From an uncultured Blautia sp. (GTDB lineage: Bacteria > Bacillota > Clostridia > Lachnospirales > Lachnospiraceae): a DNA stretch of 64,000 nucleotides. The DNA lies in the NCBI GenBank assembly GCA_934373235.1, contig CAKROW010000001.1, positions 1 to 64,000 on the forward strand, given 5' to 3'. The notes below the pieces were generated by a model. It did no database searches and had not been told where the DNA came from. It worked only from the letters and a program-made list of their open reading frames with translations. Shown piece after piece: positions 41,848 to 50,839 of the stretch (position 1 is its first letter; every line of letters begins with the position of its first letter). The translations under genes and the position numbers were made by a program.

Positions 41848-42207
41848 TTATAAGAATCCCTTTAATGCTGCCTTTTCCATGGAGGCTTTTTTTGTGTCCT
41901 CTGCTGCTCTGGCTCTTGTCAGGTCATTGAGACCGAATACTCTCTTTCTTCCACCCAGCTCTGTAAGCTGAACCTCTTTTTCCTCGCCCGGTTCAAAACG
42001 TACTGAAGTACCGGAAGGAATATCCAGGTGATATCCATAAGCTGCCTCTCTGTCAAAAGAAAGACATTTATTTACTTCAAAAAAATGGAAATGTGATCCT
42101 ACCTGCACAGGGCGGTCACCTTTGTTGGCAACCATGACCTTTACTGTTTTCTTCCCTTCATTTAATGTGATCTCTCTGTCTGCCGGGATGATCTCGCCAA
42201 TCTTCAT
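41848..42207 (-). CDS. ureB: Urease beta subunit
   Basis: A 119-residue structural subunit with MKIGEIIPADREITLNEG and the signature GDRPVQVGSHFHFFEVN, RFEPGEEKEVQL. It packs with UreA and UreC in the (abc)3 assembly. ATG 42207 has AAGGAGG eight bases ahead; the TTG two codons earlier lies too close. The C-terminus (EDTKKASMEKAALKGFL) is slightly extended. Confidence 0.97.
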   Translation of the reverse strand: MKIGEIIPADREITLNEGKKTVKVMVANKGDRPVQVGSHFHFFEVNKCLSFDREAAYGYHLDIPSGTSVRFEPGEEKEVQLTELGGRKRVFGLNDLTRARAAEDTKKASMEKAALKGFL

Positions 42208-42220
42208 TGTCAATTCCTCC

Positions 42221-42523
42221 TTACTGAATGGGATTGTGTACTGTCACAAGCTTTGTTCCATCTGGAAAAGTTGCCTCTACCTGTACTTCGCCAAGCATAT
42301 CGAAAACGCCCTCCATCACATCATCTTTTGTGAGGATCTTTGTTCCAAGCTGCATAAGCTCTACTACGGTTTTTCCATCACGTGCAAGCTCCAGAAGCTC
42401 AGAACTGATGTATGCCAGTGCTTCCACATAATTCAGCTTCAGTCCACGCTCTTTTCTCTCCTTTGCCAGATTTCCTGCCATATGGAGCATGAGTTTTTCC
42501 TGTTCCTTCGGGGTAAGTCTCAT
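42221..42523 (-). CDS. ureA: Urease gamma subunit
   Basis: A 100-residue structural subunit starting MRLTPKEQEKLMLHMAGNLA and containing LNYVEALAYISSELLELARDGKTV and EVQVEATFPDGTKLVTVHNPI, all family-typical. ATG 42523 follows GGAGGAGG. It is the first gene of the operon and lies 44 bp after an intrinsic terminator that stands between it and the promoter. Confidence 0.98.
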   Translation of the reverse strand: MRLTPKEQEKLMLHMAGNLAKERKERGLKLNYVEALAYISSELLELARDGKTVVELMQLGTKILTKDDVMEGVFDMLGEVQVEATFPDGTKLVTVHNPIQ

Positions 42524-42566
42524 TGTTCCTCCTCCTTTGCCTGTAGTCCTTACTGATTTAGTCCAA

Positions 42567-42613
42567 TAAAAAAACGCAGACAAAGGAACCGTTACGGACT
42601 CCATTGTCTGCGT
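42567..42613 (-). terminator. Leader terminator (attenuator) of the urease operon
   Basis: On the minus strand ACGCAGACAA (42613-42604) pairs perfectly with TTGTCTGCGT (42583-42574); inside are GGA/TCC and CCG/CGG with a 3-nt loop; T6-7 follows. The hairpin starts within about 5 nt of the predicted transcription start, so operon expression must need read-through or antitermination. Confidence 0.8.
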
Positions 42614-42623
42614 CAATGAGTGG

Positions 42624-42652
42624 ATTATATATTATTTTTTTTGAGAAGTCAA
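42624..42652 (-). promoter_or_regulatory. Sigma-A promoter of the urease operon
   Basis: On the minus strand TTGACT (42652-42647), a 17-bp spacer with A8, and a perfect TATAAT (42629-42624). This is one of the best promoters in the window; start predicted near 42617. Confidence 0.85.
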
Positions 42653-42763
42653 GCGTATCATTTCCAGTCTATACAATGCCGCACTTCCATTCCCCCGCCA
42701 TTCATTGTATAATAAATTTACTGTACAAGATCCTGTTTTCCAGAAGAATGAAGGAATTACCTT

Positions 42764-44434
42764 ATGCATGAATTAAACATTCCTGTAGGAATATCTGATT
42801 TTGAAAAAATCCGCCAGAACAATTATTACTATATAGATAAAACCGGATTGATTTCCCAGCTTATGAAAAACAGCTTTGCAGAAGTCACTCTGATCACCCG
42901 TCCCCATCGTTTTGGCAAAACTCTTGCCATGAGTATGCTGGAAAATTTTTTTGATATCCGGCGTGACAGCAAAGAAATATTTACCGGTCTGGAAATTTCA
43001 GAGGACACCAGCTTCTGCCGGAAATGGATGAACCAGTGGCCTGTTGCTTCTTTGTCTTTCAGACAGGTTGACGGGCTGAATTTTGAAAGTGCATATGAAA
43101 TGTTTACCTCTGTTATCGCTGATCTGTTTCAGAAACATTCATATGTGTTAAACAGTGACAAACTCAGTAACTTTGACAAAACACAGTTTACCCGTTACAT
43201 TCAGAGAACTGCTTCCCTCACAGAAACCAAAAACAGCCTTACATTCCTTACCAGGATCCTGAACAGTTATTATGGCAAACCTGTGATTCTTCTTATTGAT
43301 GAGTACGATGTTCCTGTGGCAAAATCCAACACCCACGGGTATTACAGGGAAATGCTGGATCTTATGAAAGGTGTCATGCAGGCTTTAAAGGACAATATTT
43401 TTCTTCGCTTTGCCATTATAACCGGATGTCTCAAAATTGCAAAAGAAAGCATTTTTACCGGAACCAATAATTTCGTTTCTGATACGATTTCCTATTCCCG
43501 GCTGAATGAATACTTTGGTTTTTCCCAGGATGATGTAGACCGGCTTCTTAAGGATTCTGACTGTATGGAAAAAACTGACAGTTTCAAAGCCTGGTATGAT
43601 GGATACCACTTCGGTGATTTTGATGTATACTGTCCCTGGGATGTAATGAATTATATCCGCGATCTTCAGTATGATTCCAATGCCAGACCATCCAGCTACT
43701 GGAAAAATACCAGCGATAATGCAATCATACGCTCTTTCATCGACTATGCCGGAAGCAATATTACAAAGAAACTGGAAAACCTGCTTTCCGGAGGATATAT
43801 CATTCAGATGATCGACGAAGATCTTACCTATGATTATCTTCATTCTTCAGAAGATAACCTGTGGAGTATTCTTTATCTTACAGGATACCTTACCAGAGTG
43901 CGTGACAGAGATCTGGATGCTCCTCTGCCTGACAAAATGACCGCTCTCATGATTCCCAATGAGGAAATCCGGGAAATTTTTGAATCTACCATTATCAAAT
44001 GGTTTGATGATACCGTCTCCACATGGAACCGACAGGCTCTTTTTGACGCCGTATGGACTGCTGACAACGAAACCCTTACCCGTGAAATGACCAGGCTTCT
44101 GCGCCAGACTATCAGTTATCATGATTACCGTGAAGATTTTTACCATGCTTTTCTGGCAGGTATTTTTGCTGGCGCAGGCTATATGGTAGAATCCAACAAG
44201 GAACACGGAGAAGACCGAAGTGACGTGATCGTCCACGACTCCGTAAACGACCGTGTGGCAATCTTTGAAGCAAAGTATTCCCGCTCCCTGAATGTCATGG
44301 ATAGCGACTGTCGTAAAGCCCTCCAGCAGATCAACGAAAAACTGTACTCCAAAGAATTTGAAGATGATTACGATGAGATCCTGTGCTATGGCATCTCCTT
44401 TTTCAAAAAGAGGTGCCTGGTAAGGAAGAAATAG
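42764..44434 (+). CDS. AAA-ATPase-like / PD-(D/E)XK (DUF1703) protein, copy 1
   Basis: A 556-residue protein. The N-terminal AAA-ATPase-like domain has ITRPHRFGKTLAMSML (variant P-loop near 45) and ILLIDEYDVP (Walker B near 175). The C-terminal domain has a PD-(D/E)XK nuclease pattern DVIVHD ... VAIFEAKYS. Such proteins are abundant in gut Clostridia and Bacteroidetes; their role is not established (mobile-element or defence links are only suggested). A paralog lies at 52371-54083. It is divergent from the urease operon; TATAAT at 42708-42713 may be its -10. Confidence 0.85.
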   Translation: MHELNIPVGISDFEKIRQNNYYYIDKTGLISQLMKNSFAEVTLITRPHRFGKTLAMSMLENFFDIRRDSKEIFTGLEISEDTSFCRKWMNQWPVASLSFRQVDGLNFESAYEMFTSVIADLFQKHSYVLNSDKLSNFDKTQFTRYIQRTASLTETKNSLTFLTRILNSYYGKPVILLIDEYDVPVAKSNTHGYYREMLDLMKGVMQALKDNIFLRFAIITGCLKIAKESIFTGTNNFVSDTISYSRLNEYFGFSQDDVDRLLKDSDCMEKTDSFKAWYDGYHFGDFDVYCPWDVMNYIRDLQYDSNARPSSYWKNTSDNAIIRSFIDYAGSNITKKLENLLSGGYIIQMIDEDLTYDYLHSSEDNLWSILYLTGYLTRVRDRDLDAPLPDKMTALMIPNEEIREIFESTIIKWFDDTVSTWNRQALFDAVWTADNETLTREMTRLLRQTISYHDYREDFYHAFLAGIFAGAGYMVESNKEHGEDRSDVIVHDSVNDRVAIFEAKYSRSLNVMDSDCRKALQQINEKLYSKEFEDDYDEILCYGISFFKKRCLVRKK

Positions 44435-44490
44435 AAACAGCCAGATTGCGGCTGACCTTTATAAGGTGCTGTGATCTGGCTGTTTTTTAT
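44435..44490. terminator. Bidirectional intrinsic terminator
   Basis: AAACAGCCAGAT pairs with ATCTGGCTGTTT around a 27-nt loop, followed by T6 on the plus strand and by a weaker U-rich stretch on the minus strand. It separates the convergent DUF1703 gene and the large secreted-protein gene. Confidence 0.85.
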
Positions 44491-44495
44491 ATTAT

Positions 44496-47400
44496 TCAGT
44501 GAGCTGCACTCTCCGCAATTTCATCTATATCCCATGAAAGAGGAAATACGCCTACTTCTGTAAGGCTGTTCTCAAACTGGTTCCACTGTTCATCTGTAGT
44601 AATCTTTTTATCTATGGTATTTCCTTCCCCATCCATGGTGCTGTAGTCATATACCCGTTTATAATTTCCCTGTTCATCCTTTTCATCCAGAGACTGTTTT
44701 TTTACTATATACTGGCGTTTTACTCCACCTTTGATGTCATACACATAATAGGTCTGGCTGTCCGCAAGCCTGGTATTAACTACGATCTGACCATCTTCTG
44801 CCAGACTATACAGTTCACCGTTTCCACCATTCTGCCAGTTTACGATCGTACCCAGCATCTGAACCTGTCCATTCTTACAGGTGTATATATTATAGTGATA
44901 CTTGTTGTCCTCATCTAAGCCTTTGGAAATCAGCTCACTGACTCCATCTCCGTCCAGATCATATACACTGTAATAAACATCTGTAAGATTCTGGATATCT
45001 GTAAGATATTTCTGTGACTGCATATACTGTTTATAAGCTTTACATTCCTTTCCTTTTGGAGATGAAAGATTTTTAAACTTCATCACCGGCAGACTGCTCA
45101 GGTCACTGGAAGTTTCATATTCCTTTTTTATATACTGACCATCCAATGATACAACCTGAAAATCCAGTTCTCCCATGCTGCAGTCAATTGCAATATAGCC
45201 TTTCTCTTTCCAGAAATAAACTGCCGAATCCGATGCAAAAGAAAAGAAAGGTGCATAAGGAAGGTGAAGAAATTTTTTCTTCTCTCTGCTATATTGGTAA
45301 ATATCATATCTGTAAGAACCACCCTCACTTCCTTCAGATACATAACTGCGGATAATAATCTCATTTACGCCATCTGACTCCAGATCAACAATACAGTATG
45401 CCAGCGGATGTTCCTCGTTAAGATTGGATTTTTTTACCTGTTCCAGAAGTTTTTTACCTGGGGTCTTTTGGGGTTTTTCTCCGCTATCTTTTTTACTTTC
45501 TGTTTTTTTCTGCTCCTGGGAAGTATCTTTTTTCTGTTCTTCTTTCTCTGACTCTGATGTTGCCGGGGTTGTTTCTTCTTTTGCCTTCTTCTCTGTTTGC
45601 CTTGCTTTTTCCTTTGCCTTTTCTTCTGCAGTTTTGGCTTTTTTTCTTGCTTCCGGATAATTATGGTTAAGCATCCCGATCATCTTATAATAGATTGCCG
45701 CATCTTCATACTTTTCTTCTGAAAAATTTTTTTCTCCCAGACTGAACAGTCTATTTTCATCCGGAATTTCAACATCTTTAAAAAATACCTGACTGCCTTT
45801 ATTTTTCTCTACTTTTTCTTCCACTGACCCACCATACTTGTAAGAAAGTTCCAGATATACACTCTCTGCTCCCATGGGAACCCATCCGGTTTCATTCTGT
45901 TCGTTTTTTACCTGTATCCAGACGATTCCATTGGACAGCCATACTTTGCATGGTGTGAGTACTTCCCCTGCATTTGCTGTATACGCTGTTTTTTTATCTC
46001 CGATTTTGGAATATACTTTTTTGTCCTGGGTTAACGTGTAGCTTTCTGAACTTTTTCCGGTAATATCTGCCAGATACTCATTTTGTTTCAGTTCATCTTT
46101 TGAATATATGTACGGAATTTCAAATGTAAATCCTTCTCCATAGGAAATAGAATCAAGATTAAAAGTAAACATCAGATCCTTTTCTTCTGAAACTTTCACA
46201 CTAAAATAACTGTGACCGTAGTTGGGAATCAACTGTATATCATTGACCAGATCGTTCATATTCAAAAGTTCCTTGCAACTGGTATTTTCACATTCCAGAA
46301 TTCCACAGTAATCTTCTGTATTCTCACAGTACATCCTCAGGTAGATCAGCAGCCTGTTATCCTTTACTGTAAATGCATGAATATCTGCATCTGTGGTTTT
46401 GCCTGTAGCTTCTTTTGTATAAACCTTGTTGCTGTCAGCATAAAATATTATGTTTGCATATCCGTTTCTGTCACTGATCGCATACGCATCTACATCTTCC
46501 TTTTCTTCATCTCCGTCAATATCTACAGAAACACTCCAGATAATGTCAGTATATGCATATCGAAAGTCCAGTCTTTCTCTGTCTTTTAAGTCTATAAATT
46601 TTTTATATTCAATAACAGAATCTTCTTCAAATTTTTCTTTATTCCATTTCAGTATCTGATAGTCTCCGGAATCATTTATATATGCTATCGCATTTCTGCC
46701 CGGAAACCAGTAGATATTACTGGATTCCACACTTTCAGATACCAGAAAGCCTAATCCCTGTACATCTGTGATACTTTGTGTTTTTGTGTTATATTCATAA
46801 GCATAATAATAAGCCTTACCATCAATGTCTTTCATTATCACAAGCTCGGGGATCTTATCTCCATTGATATCTTCTACTGCATATACAAAGTTTTCCAGAC
46901 TAGATGCCAGATCCTTTAATATATCATCATAACAGTTAATTACTTTCACACGAAGAGGAACATCTTCAGGAAGTATACTATCAGAATCCAGCAAACAGCT
47001 TACAACTATATTTTTGTTTCTTTCTCTGCTGAGAAGTGGTGTATCGCCTTCACGTACCGTACCTTTGAAAGCATCTGCCACTGCCCAGGTATCGTCAACC
47101 GGAAAATTATCTATATTAATATCTTTCAGACTCCTGCAGCCCTCAAACATTTTCGATATACTTGGCGTTTCATCTGTATTAAAATCATTTACATTTACCT
47201 CTGTCAGTTTCTCACAGTTCAGGAACATTCCTTTCATGGTTTCAACATTTTCCGTATGAAAATTTTCCAGTCCTTCTATTGTTTCCAGATTTTTGCAGTC
47301 TGCAAACATATAGGCCATAGACGTTACCGCAATAGTATCAAAAGAAGTATTAAAACTGATTCTGGTAAGGTTTGTGCAGCACCGAAACAGACTTTTGGAA

Positions 47401-48170
47401 TTCACATTTGCAATGACTCCCTCTTTAGACCCTATCATAAGATGTCCGTCCTCTATGTCTCCATCAAACCAGGCAGATACTGTTCCATCTTTATCTCTGG
47501 AAACGTCCCAGATATCGGAAGGTATATTTTCCGTTACATCCAGATCGCAAAATGTCACTTCCCGGATATCTTTTCTGGTTACACCCTCAATACCCAGAAA
47601 AGTGGCATCTTCTGAATATTCTTCTGATGGAAAATCCGTTTCTTCCGCATCTGCAAGCATACAGTAATGTGTTTCTTCTTCCGTCTGGTCTTGCTGCATC
47701 TCGGTATCTGCAGAATCCGTTGTCTCATATGTTTCTTTTTCATAAGGGTAATAAATATGTCCGTCGCTTTGTATGGTTCCATCATCTTCCAGTGTATATT
47801 CATGAGTCCCTGGTGGAATATCTTCTCCTATGTCTTCGTAAGCAGGCCAGTATCCTCTGCTGTAATTACAGGTCAGTATATTTCCGCTGATTGTATAATC
47901 TGTATATTCATAGCAGACAGTAGTTCCCAGTGTGCTGTAATACATTCTGTGATATCCCACAAAATTCCCCTTATCGTTTACAGTAAGTTCAAGTACTTCC
48001 GGGTTATCCAACTGTGTTCTGTCCGGTACATCACATAAATAAAATCCCAAAAAATCTTCAAGACTTTTATCCTCTGCTCCATAAACAGACACTGTTCCCA
48101 CAACCAGCAGATATAGACCCAGTATTGTCAGAAAGCACAGCAGTTTCTTTCTCACCTTTTTTCTCTTCAT
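44496..48170 (-). CDS. Very large secreted multi-domain protein
   Basis: A 1224-residue exported protein (signal LLCFLTILGLYLLVVGTVSVYG). A DUF285/BspA-like repeat array (~200-370; SMAYMFADCKNLETIEGLENF, MFLNCEKLTEVNVNDF, MFEGCRSLKDINIDNF) is followed by several acidic EF-hand-like loops (DINGDKIPELV, DIDGDEEKEDV, DLESDGVNEIII, DLDGDGVSELI), one SH3-like domain (~750-810) and a Lys/Glu/Thr-rich coiled linker (~860-930). No LPXTG or membrane anchor is visible. It may bind glycans or proteins of host or wall; no enzyme domain is seen. It is the last of the local minus-strand secreted genes. Confidence 0.72.
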   Translation of the reverse strand: MKRKKVRKKLLCFLTILGLYLLVVGTVSVYGAEDKSLEDFLGFYLCDVPDRTQLDNPEVLELTVNDKGNFVGYHRMYYSTLGTTVCYEYTDYTISGNILTCNYSRGYWPAYEDIGEDIPPGTHEYTLEDDGTIQSDGHIYYPYEKETYETTDSADTEMQQDQTEEETHYCMLADAEETDFPSEEYSEDATFLGIEGVTRKDIREVTFCDLDVTENIPSDIWDVSRDKDGTVSAWFDGDIEDGHLMIGSKEGVIANVNSKSLFRCCTNLTRISFNTSFDTIAVTSMAYMFADCKNLETIEGLENFHTENVETMKGMFLNCEKLTEVNVNDFNTDETPSISKMFEGCRSLKDINIDNFPVDDTWAVADAFKGTVREGDTPLLSRERNKNIVVSCLLDSDSILPEDVPLRVKVINCYDDILKDLASSLENFVYAVEDINGDKIPELVIMKDIDGKAYYYAYEYNTKTQSITDVQGLGFLVSESVESSNIYWFPGRNAIAYINDSGDYQILKWNKEKFEEDSVIEYKKFIDLKDRERLDFRYAYTDIIWSVSVDIDGDEEKEDVDAYAISDRNGYANIIFYADSNKVYTKEATGKTTDADIHAFTVKDNRLLIYLRMYCENTEDYCGILECENTSCKELLNMNDLVNDIQLIPNYGHSYFSVKVSEEKDLMFTFNLDSISYGEGFTFEIPYIYSKDELKQNEYLADITGKSSESYTLTQDKKVYSKIGDKKTAYTANAGEVLTPCKVWLSNGIVWIQVKNEQNETGWVPMGAESVYLELSYKYGGSVEEKVEKNKGSQVFFKDVEIPDENRLFSLGEKNFSEEKYEDAAIYYKMIGMLNHNYPEARKKAKTAEEKAKEKARQTEKKAKEETTPATSESEKEEQKKDTSQEQKKTESKKDSGEKPQKTPGKKLLEQVKKSNLNEEHPLAYCIVDLESDGVNEIIIRSYVSEGSEGGSYRYDIYQYSREKKKFLHLPYAPFFSFASDSAVYFWKEKGYIAIDCSMGELDFQVVSLDGQYIKKEYETSSDLSSLPVMKFKNLSSPKGKECKAYKQYMQSQKYLTDIQNLTDVYYSVYDLDGDGVSELISKGLDEDNKYHYNIYTCKNGQVQMLGTIVNWQNGGNGELYSLAEDGQIVVNTRLADSQTYYVYDIKGGVKRQYIVKKQSLDEKDEQGNYKRVYDYSTMDGEGNTIDKKITTDEQWNQFENSLTEVGVFPLSWDIDEIAESAAH

Positions 48171-48196
48171 CCTGTGTCCTCCATAATTTGTAATAA

Positions 48197-48244
48197 GAAA
48201 AAATCAGGAGAATATCATTTTGTTGCAATGTTGGATTCTCCTGA
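48197..48244 (-). terminator. Intrinsic terminator between two secreted-protein genes
   Basis: On the minus strand TCAGGAGAAT pairs with ATTCTCCTGA, followed by TTTTTTC. It ends the transcript of the gene at 48283-49005 and separates it from the 1224-aa gene. Confidence 0.8.
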
Positions 48245-48282
48245 TCTTTATATTGTTTTCCAGTAACTGTTTTATGCAGGTG

Positions 48283-49005
48283 TTACTTTAATATTCTTTT
48301 GGTTCTGGCTGTCTGGTTTTTGATGAGACTTATTTTGTCCTGTGACGAGAATGAATATGTTGTTGAAATTCTATGGGAATTACTATAAAAATTTATGTAT
48401 CTGTCCGTTGAGATGGCTTTTCCATTATAGTACCAGTTTCCGTTCATAAGATCACCTTTCCAGACAAATTTATGTACCAGACCTATTTTTCCGTTGCCTT
48501 TTGCACCATAATAATAATCTTTCGGCATATTGATCAGATTCAGATAATATTTCCCCCCATATTTCACAATTGAAAAGCTGCCAAAAATCGGACTGTTATT
48601 TCCTGTCCATGAATACATGGAAACAACTCTCTGAGCTTTTTTTCCGTTATATGTCCACAGTTCTACATAATATTTTACTTTGTCTGTATCGTATTTTTCT
48701 TTCTGGTATGCAAGAACAAGCTCTTCAACTCCGTCTTTGTTAAAATCCAGCAATCTTGCAAAACATAATCCCTGCCAGTATTGCACTCCATGATAACAGA
48801 TTTTTGCTTTACCATATTTCTTTTCGTACTGTGCGATCAGCCTCTTATAAGCCTTCCTCGCTGCTGCCTTTTTCTTCGCTGATGCTGACGCAGATGCAGA
48901 TGCCTGGACATTCTCTTCAAACCGCTCTGTTTCCGCATAAACATTTGCAGAAAATGCTACGATCAGCATTAGAATCAATGAAAATATAAATGTTTTTTTC
49001 TTCAT
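48283..49005 (-). CDS. Secreted protein with acidic loop (240 aa)
   Basis: A 240-residue exported protein with signal peptide KKKTFIFSLILMLIVAFSANVYA. A short ASASASASAKKK low-complexity segment is followed by a helical KAYKRLIAQYEKKYGK and the loop DFNKDGVEELVLAY, then a beta-rich C-terminus. The DxNxDGxxEL loop links it to the proteins at 44496, 49138 and 54253. No catalytic motif is visible. AGGAGG before the ATG is clear. Function unknown. Confidence 0.68.
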   Translation of the reverse strand: MKKKTFIFSLILMLIVAFSANVYAETERFEENVQASASASASAKKKAAARKAYKRLIAQYEKKYGKAKICYHGVQYWQGLCFARLLDFNKDGVEELVLAYQKEKYDTDKVKYYVELWTYNGKKAQRVVSMYSWTGNNSPIFGSFSIVKYGGKYYLNLINMPKDYYYGAKGNGKIGLVHKFVWKGDLMNGNWYYNGKAISTDRYINFYSNSHRISTTYSFSSQDKISLIKNQTARTKRILK

Positions 49006-49137
49006 ATGCCATGCCTCCTTTATGTATTCAGAGTATCATGTAAAAAATCAGTTTTCAACTGTTTTATTTATGGATTAATCTCTAACAAACATCAGTTTAG
49101 ACCCGCTATCTTAAAGTGTCCGGATTCGGAGGCTAAG

Positions 49138-49920
49138 CTATCTAAATACCTCAAAAATATCCTGTGCATTTTCCATATATTTATTATATGTCCTGAAAAA
49201 TGTATTTTTTGAACAGTTTTTATTTCTTATCTGATAAATTGGAACTCGATATGCAGTACTTGTTGTATGAAAATAATTGATAACTTCTTTAAACTTTCCA
49301 TTTTTCAAAACATATGTACGGCAAATATTTTCAGACGATGTTCCATGTTTTATGGTAATATAATTACCCTTAAAATAGCATCCTCGTGTATAGCTGCTGT
49401 ATATTAATGGTGTCACTTTTCCTTTATAGTAAGTAAAAAAAGCAATTTGCGGATAATTACATAAAATAAGCTCTTTCACACCATCATGGTTGATATCAAC
49501 TAAACCACAATCAGCAAAATCTCTTTTGTATATCTTATATATTTTATTATCTACATCCCGTCGTACTGCGTATGCTTTATCCGGTGATTTTAATACTTTC
49601 TGATACCAGTCACCTCTTACTCTTATTTTACAGCTCTTTTTTATTCCACTTGCTGAAGCTGTAATGGTAACTGTTCCAGGTCTTTTTGCGACAACTGTTC
49701 CATTTTTAACTGTCGCAACTTTAGTATTACTGGATTTCCATACGATTTTTTTCGATTTACCCTTAACAGCAGCCTTAATTGAGGTACTTTCTGTCACATA
49801 CATCGAAACCTGTGATTTATTTAATGTCAATTTATTCTTTCCAGTACCAGCCTGAACCGGTACTGAAATAATAAAAATTAAAATACTGATAAATAACAAT
49901 AACTTTATATTCTTTTTCAT
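49138..49920 (-). CDS. Secreted protein with Ig-like (Big_2) domain and acidic loop
   Basis: A 260-residue exported protein. After the signal peptide (LLLFISILIFIISVPVQA), a bacterial Ig-like group 2 domain spans ~30-105 (LNKSQVSMYVTESTSIKA, VWKSSNTKVATVKNGTVVA, PGTVTITASASG). The second half has DINHDGVKELILCN, as in its neighbours. It starts 10 bp after the PPC/Fn3-like gene, so the two form an operon under the promoter at 50708-50736. Big_2 domains are usually adhesive; the target is unknown. Confidence 0.72.
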   Translation of the reverse strand: MKKNIKLLLFISILIFIISVPVQAGTGKNKLTLNKSQVSMYVTESTSIKAAVKGKSKKIVWKSSNTKVATVKNGTVVAKRPGTVTITASASGIKKSCKIRVRGDWYQKVLKSPDKAYAVRRDVDNKIYKIYKRDFADCGLVDINHDGVKELILCNYPQIAFFTYYKGKVTPLIYSSYTRGCYFKGNYITIKHGTSSENICRTYVLKNGKFKEVINYFHTTSTAYRVPIYQIRNKNCSKNTFFRTYNKYMENAQDIFEVFR

Positions 49921-49930
49921 AGAATCTCTC

Positions 49931-50641
49931 CTATCGTTTTCTTATGTATACGGATCTTACATAAGAATTTCTGCCAAAAGCATATTCACCATCATTATAT
50001 ACTGTATACGGGCAGACCCTTATATAATATCGTTTGCCTTTTGCAAGTTTTGTTAATGTTTTGGTTCTTCTTGGATAATAAACTGTTTTAACACCTTTGC
50101 GAAAACGATAATCTGTGGAATACTGAATTCTGTAACCAATTGCATTTTTTGCTGCCTTGCAGACAACCGTTGCCTGACCTGGTTTTTTACATTTCAGAGA
50201 TGTAATACTTCCACGGGGGAAAGTGATCAGTGGTTCTGCATCAATACAAAAATTAAATGTATGATATGTTCTTAGCTTAAAATAATAAGTTCCTGCATTT
50301 AATGTTCTGTAAATATATAAATTTGAAATATCCTTTACTTCATTATGTGACCAGTCTATGTTTGCTCCATAAAAAACACGTCTTCCAGAAGAATTATACA
50401 ATTCTATATAATCAAAAGAAACATCTCCATACATAAGCATATTAAATGTAACATGTGACTTTTTTGAAAGAGTAAATCGATAACAATCCTCATTCCAACT
50501 CTCACCCCAATACGTTTCTCCCATTGTATAGTCCATAGCCTCGCTCTCCATAGACGCATACACCGGCTCCGGATTGTACCCTACAATACACATTACAGCC
50601 ACCAAAAAGATGGCACTGACCTTAGCTAACCATTTCTTCAT
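49931..50641 (-). CDS. Secreted protein with PPC-like and Fn3-like domains
   Basis: A 236-residue exported protein (signal KKWLAKVSAIFLVAVMCIVG). Residues ~35-140 resemble a bacterial pre-peptidase C-terminal beta domain (DCYRFTLSKKSHVTFNM, LNAGTYYFKLRTY), and the C-terminal ~90 look like a fibronectin III module (AKNAIGYRIQYSTDYRF, GKRYYIRVCPY). ATG 50641 follows GGGAGGA; an upstream ATG has no site. Its promoter (50708-50736) carries the direct repeat shared with two other promoters, and the XRE regulator is divergent. Probably a surface binding protein. Confidence 0.72.
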   Translation of the reverse strand: MKKWLAKVSAIFLVAVMCIVGYNPEPVYASMESEAMDYTMGETYWGESWNEDCYRFTLSKKSHVTFNMLMYGDVSFDYIELYNSSGRRVFYGANIDWSHNEVKDISNLYIYRTLNAGTYYFKLRTYHTFNFCIDAEPLITFPRGSITSLKCKKPGQATVVCKAAKNAIGYRIQYSTDYRFRKGVKTVYYPRRTKTLTKLAKGKRYYIRVCPYTVYNDGEYAFGRNSYVRSVYIRKR

Positions 50642-50707
50642 AATCCTGTTCCTCCCTTTTTCACGGCAGTTTCTGAAAATATTCATTTCATACCACCTTT
50701 TGACAAA

Positions 50708-50736
50708 ATTTTACTATTACGTCATACCCCTCTCAA
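50708..50736 (-). promoter_or_regulatory. Promoter of the PPC/Fn3-like gene
   Basis: On the minus strand TTGAGA (50736-50731), a 17-bp spacer and TAAAAT (50713-50708). The same layout recurs at 54934-54962 and 58471-58499. Confidence 0.75.
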
Positions 50737-50738
50737 TA

Positions 50739-50756
50739 TGTGGCATCCGTTGTGGG
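50739..50756. promoter_or_regulatory. Direct-repeat operator candidate, site C
   Basis: TGTGGC (50739) and TGTGGG (50751) repeat with a 12-bp period and lie 2 bp from the minus-strand -35 box, inside CAATATGTGGCA. The same core occurs at 54961-54972 and 58498-58509. On the other side it lies ~60 bp upstream of the -10 of the XRE gene. Confidence 0.6.
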
Positions 50757-50774
50757 CAACAATTTTTCTTTCCA

Positions 50775-50803
50775 TTGCCAATTTTCACCATATATATTAT
50801 AAT
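50775..50803 (+). promoter_or_regulatory. Promoter of the XRE regulator gene
   Basis: TTGCCA (50775-50780), a 17-bp spacer and a perfect TATAAT (50798-50803), 37 bp before the start codon. Confidence 0.8.
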
Positions 50804-50839
50804 TTCTACAACACTATCAACCAAAGGAGACCTGAATTT

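Noticed and set aside
40573..41853. Long open frame (426 codons) on the plus strand opposite ureC
   Set aside because: It mirrors the ureC reading frame exactly, is rich in Cys/His from reverse-read codons and has no ribosome site or family motif.
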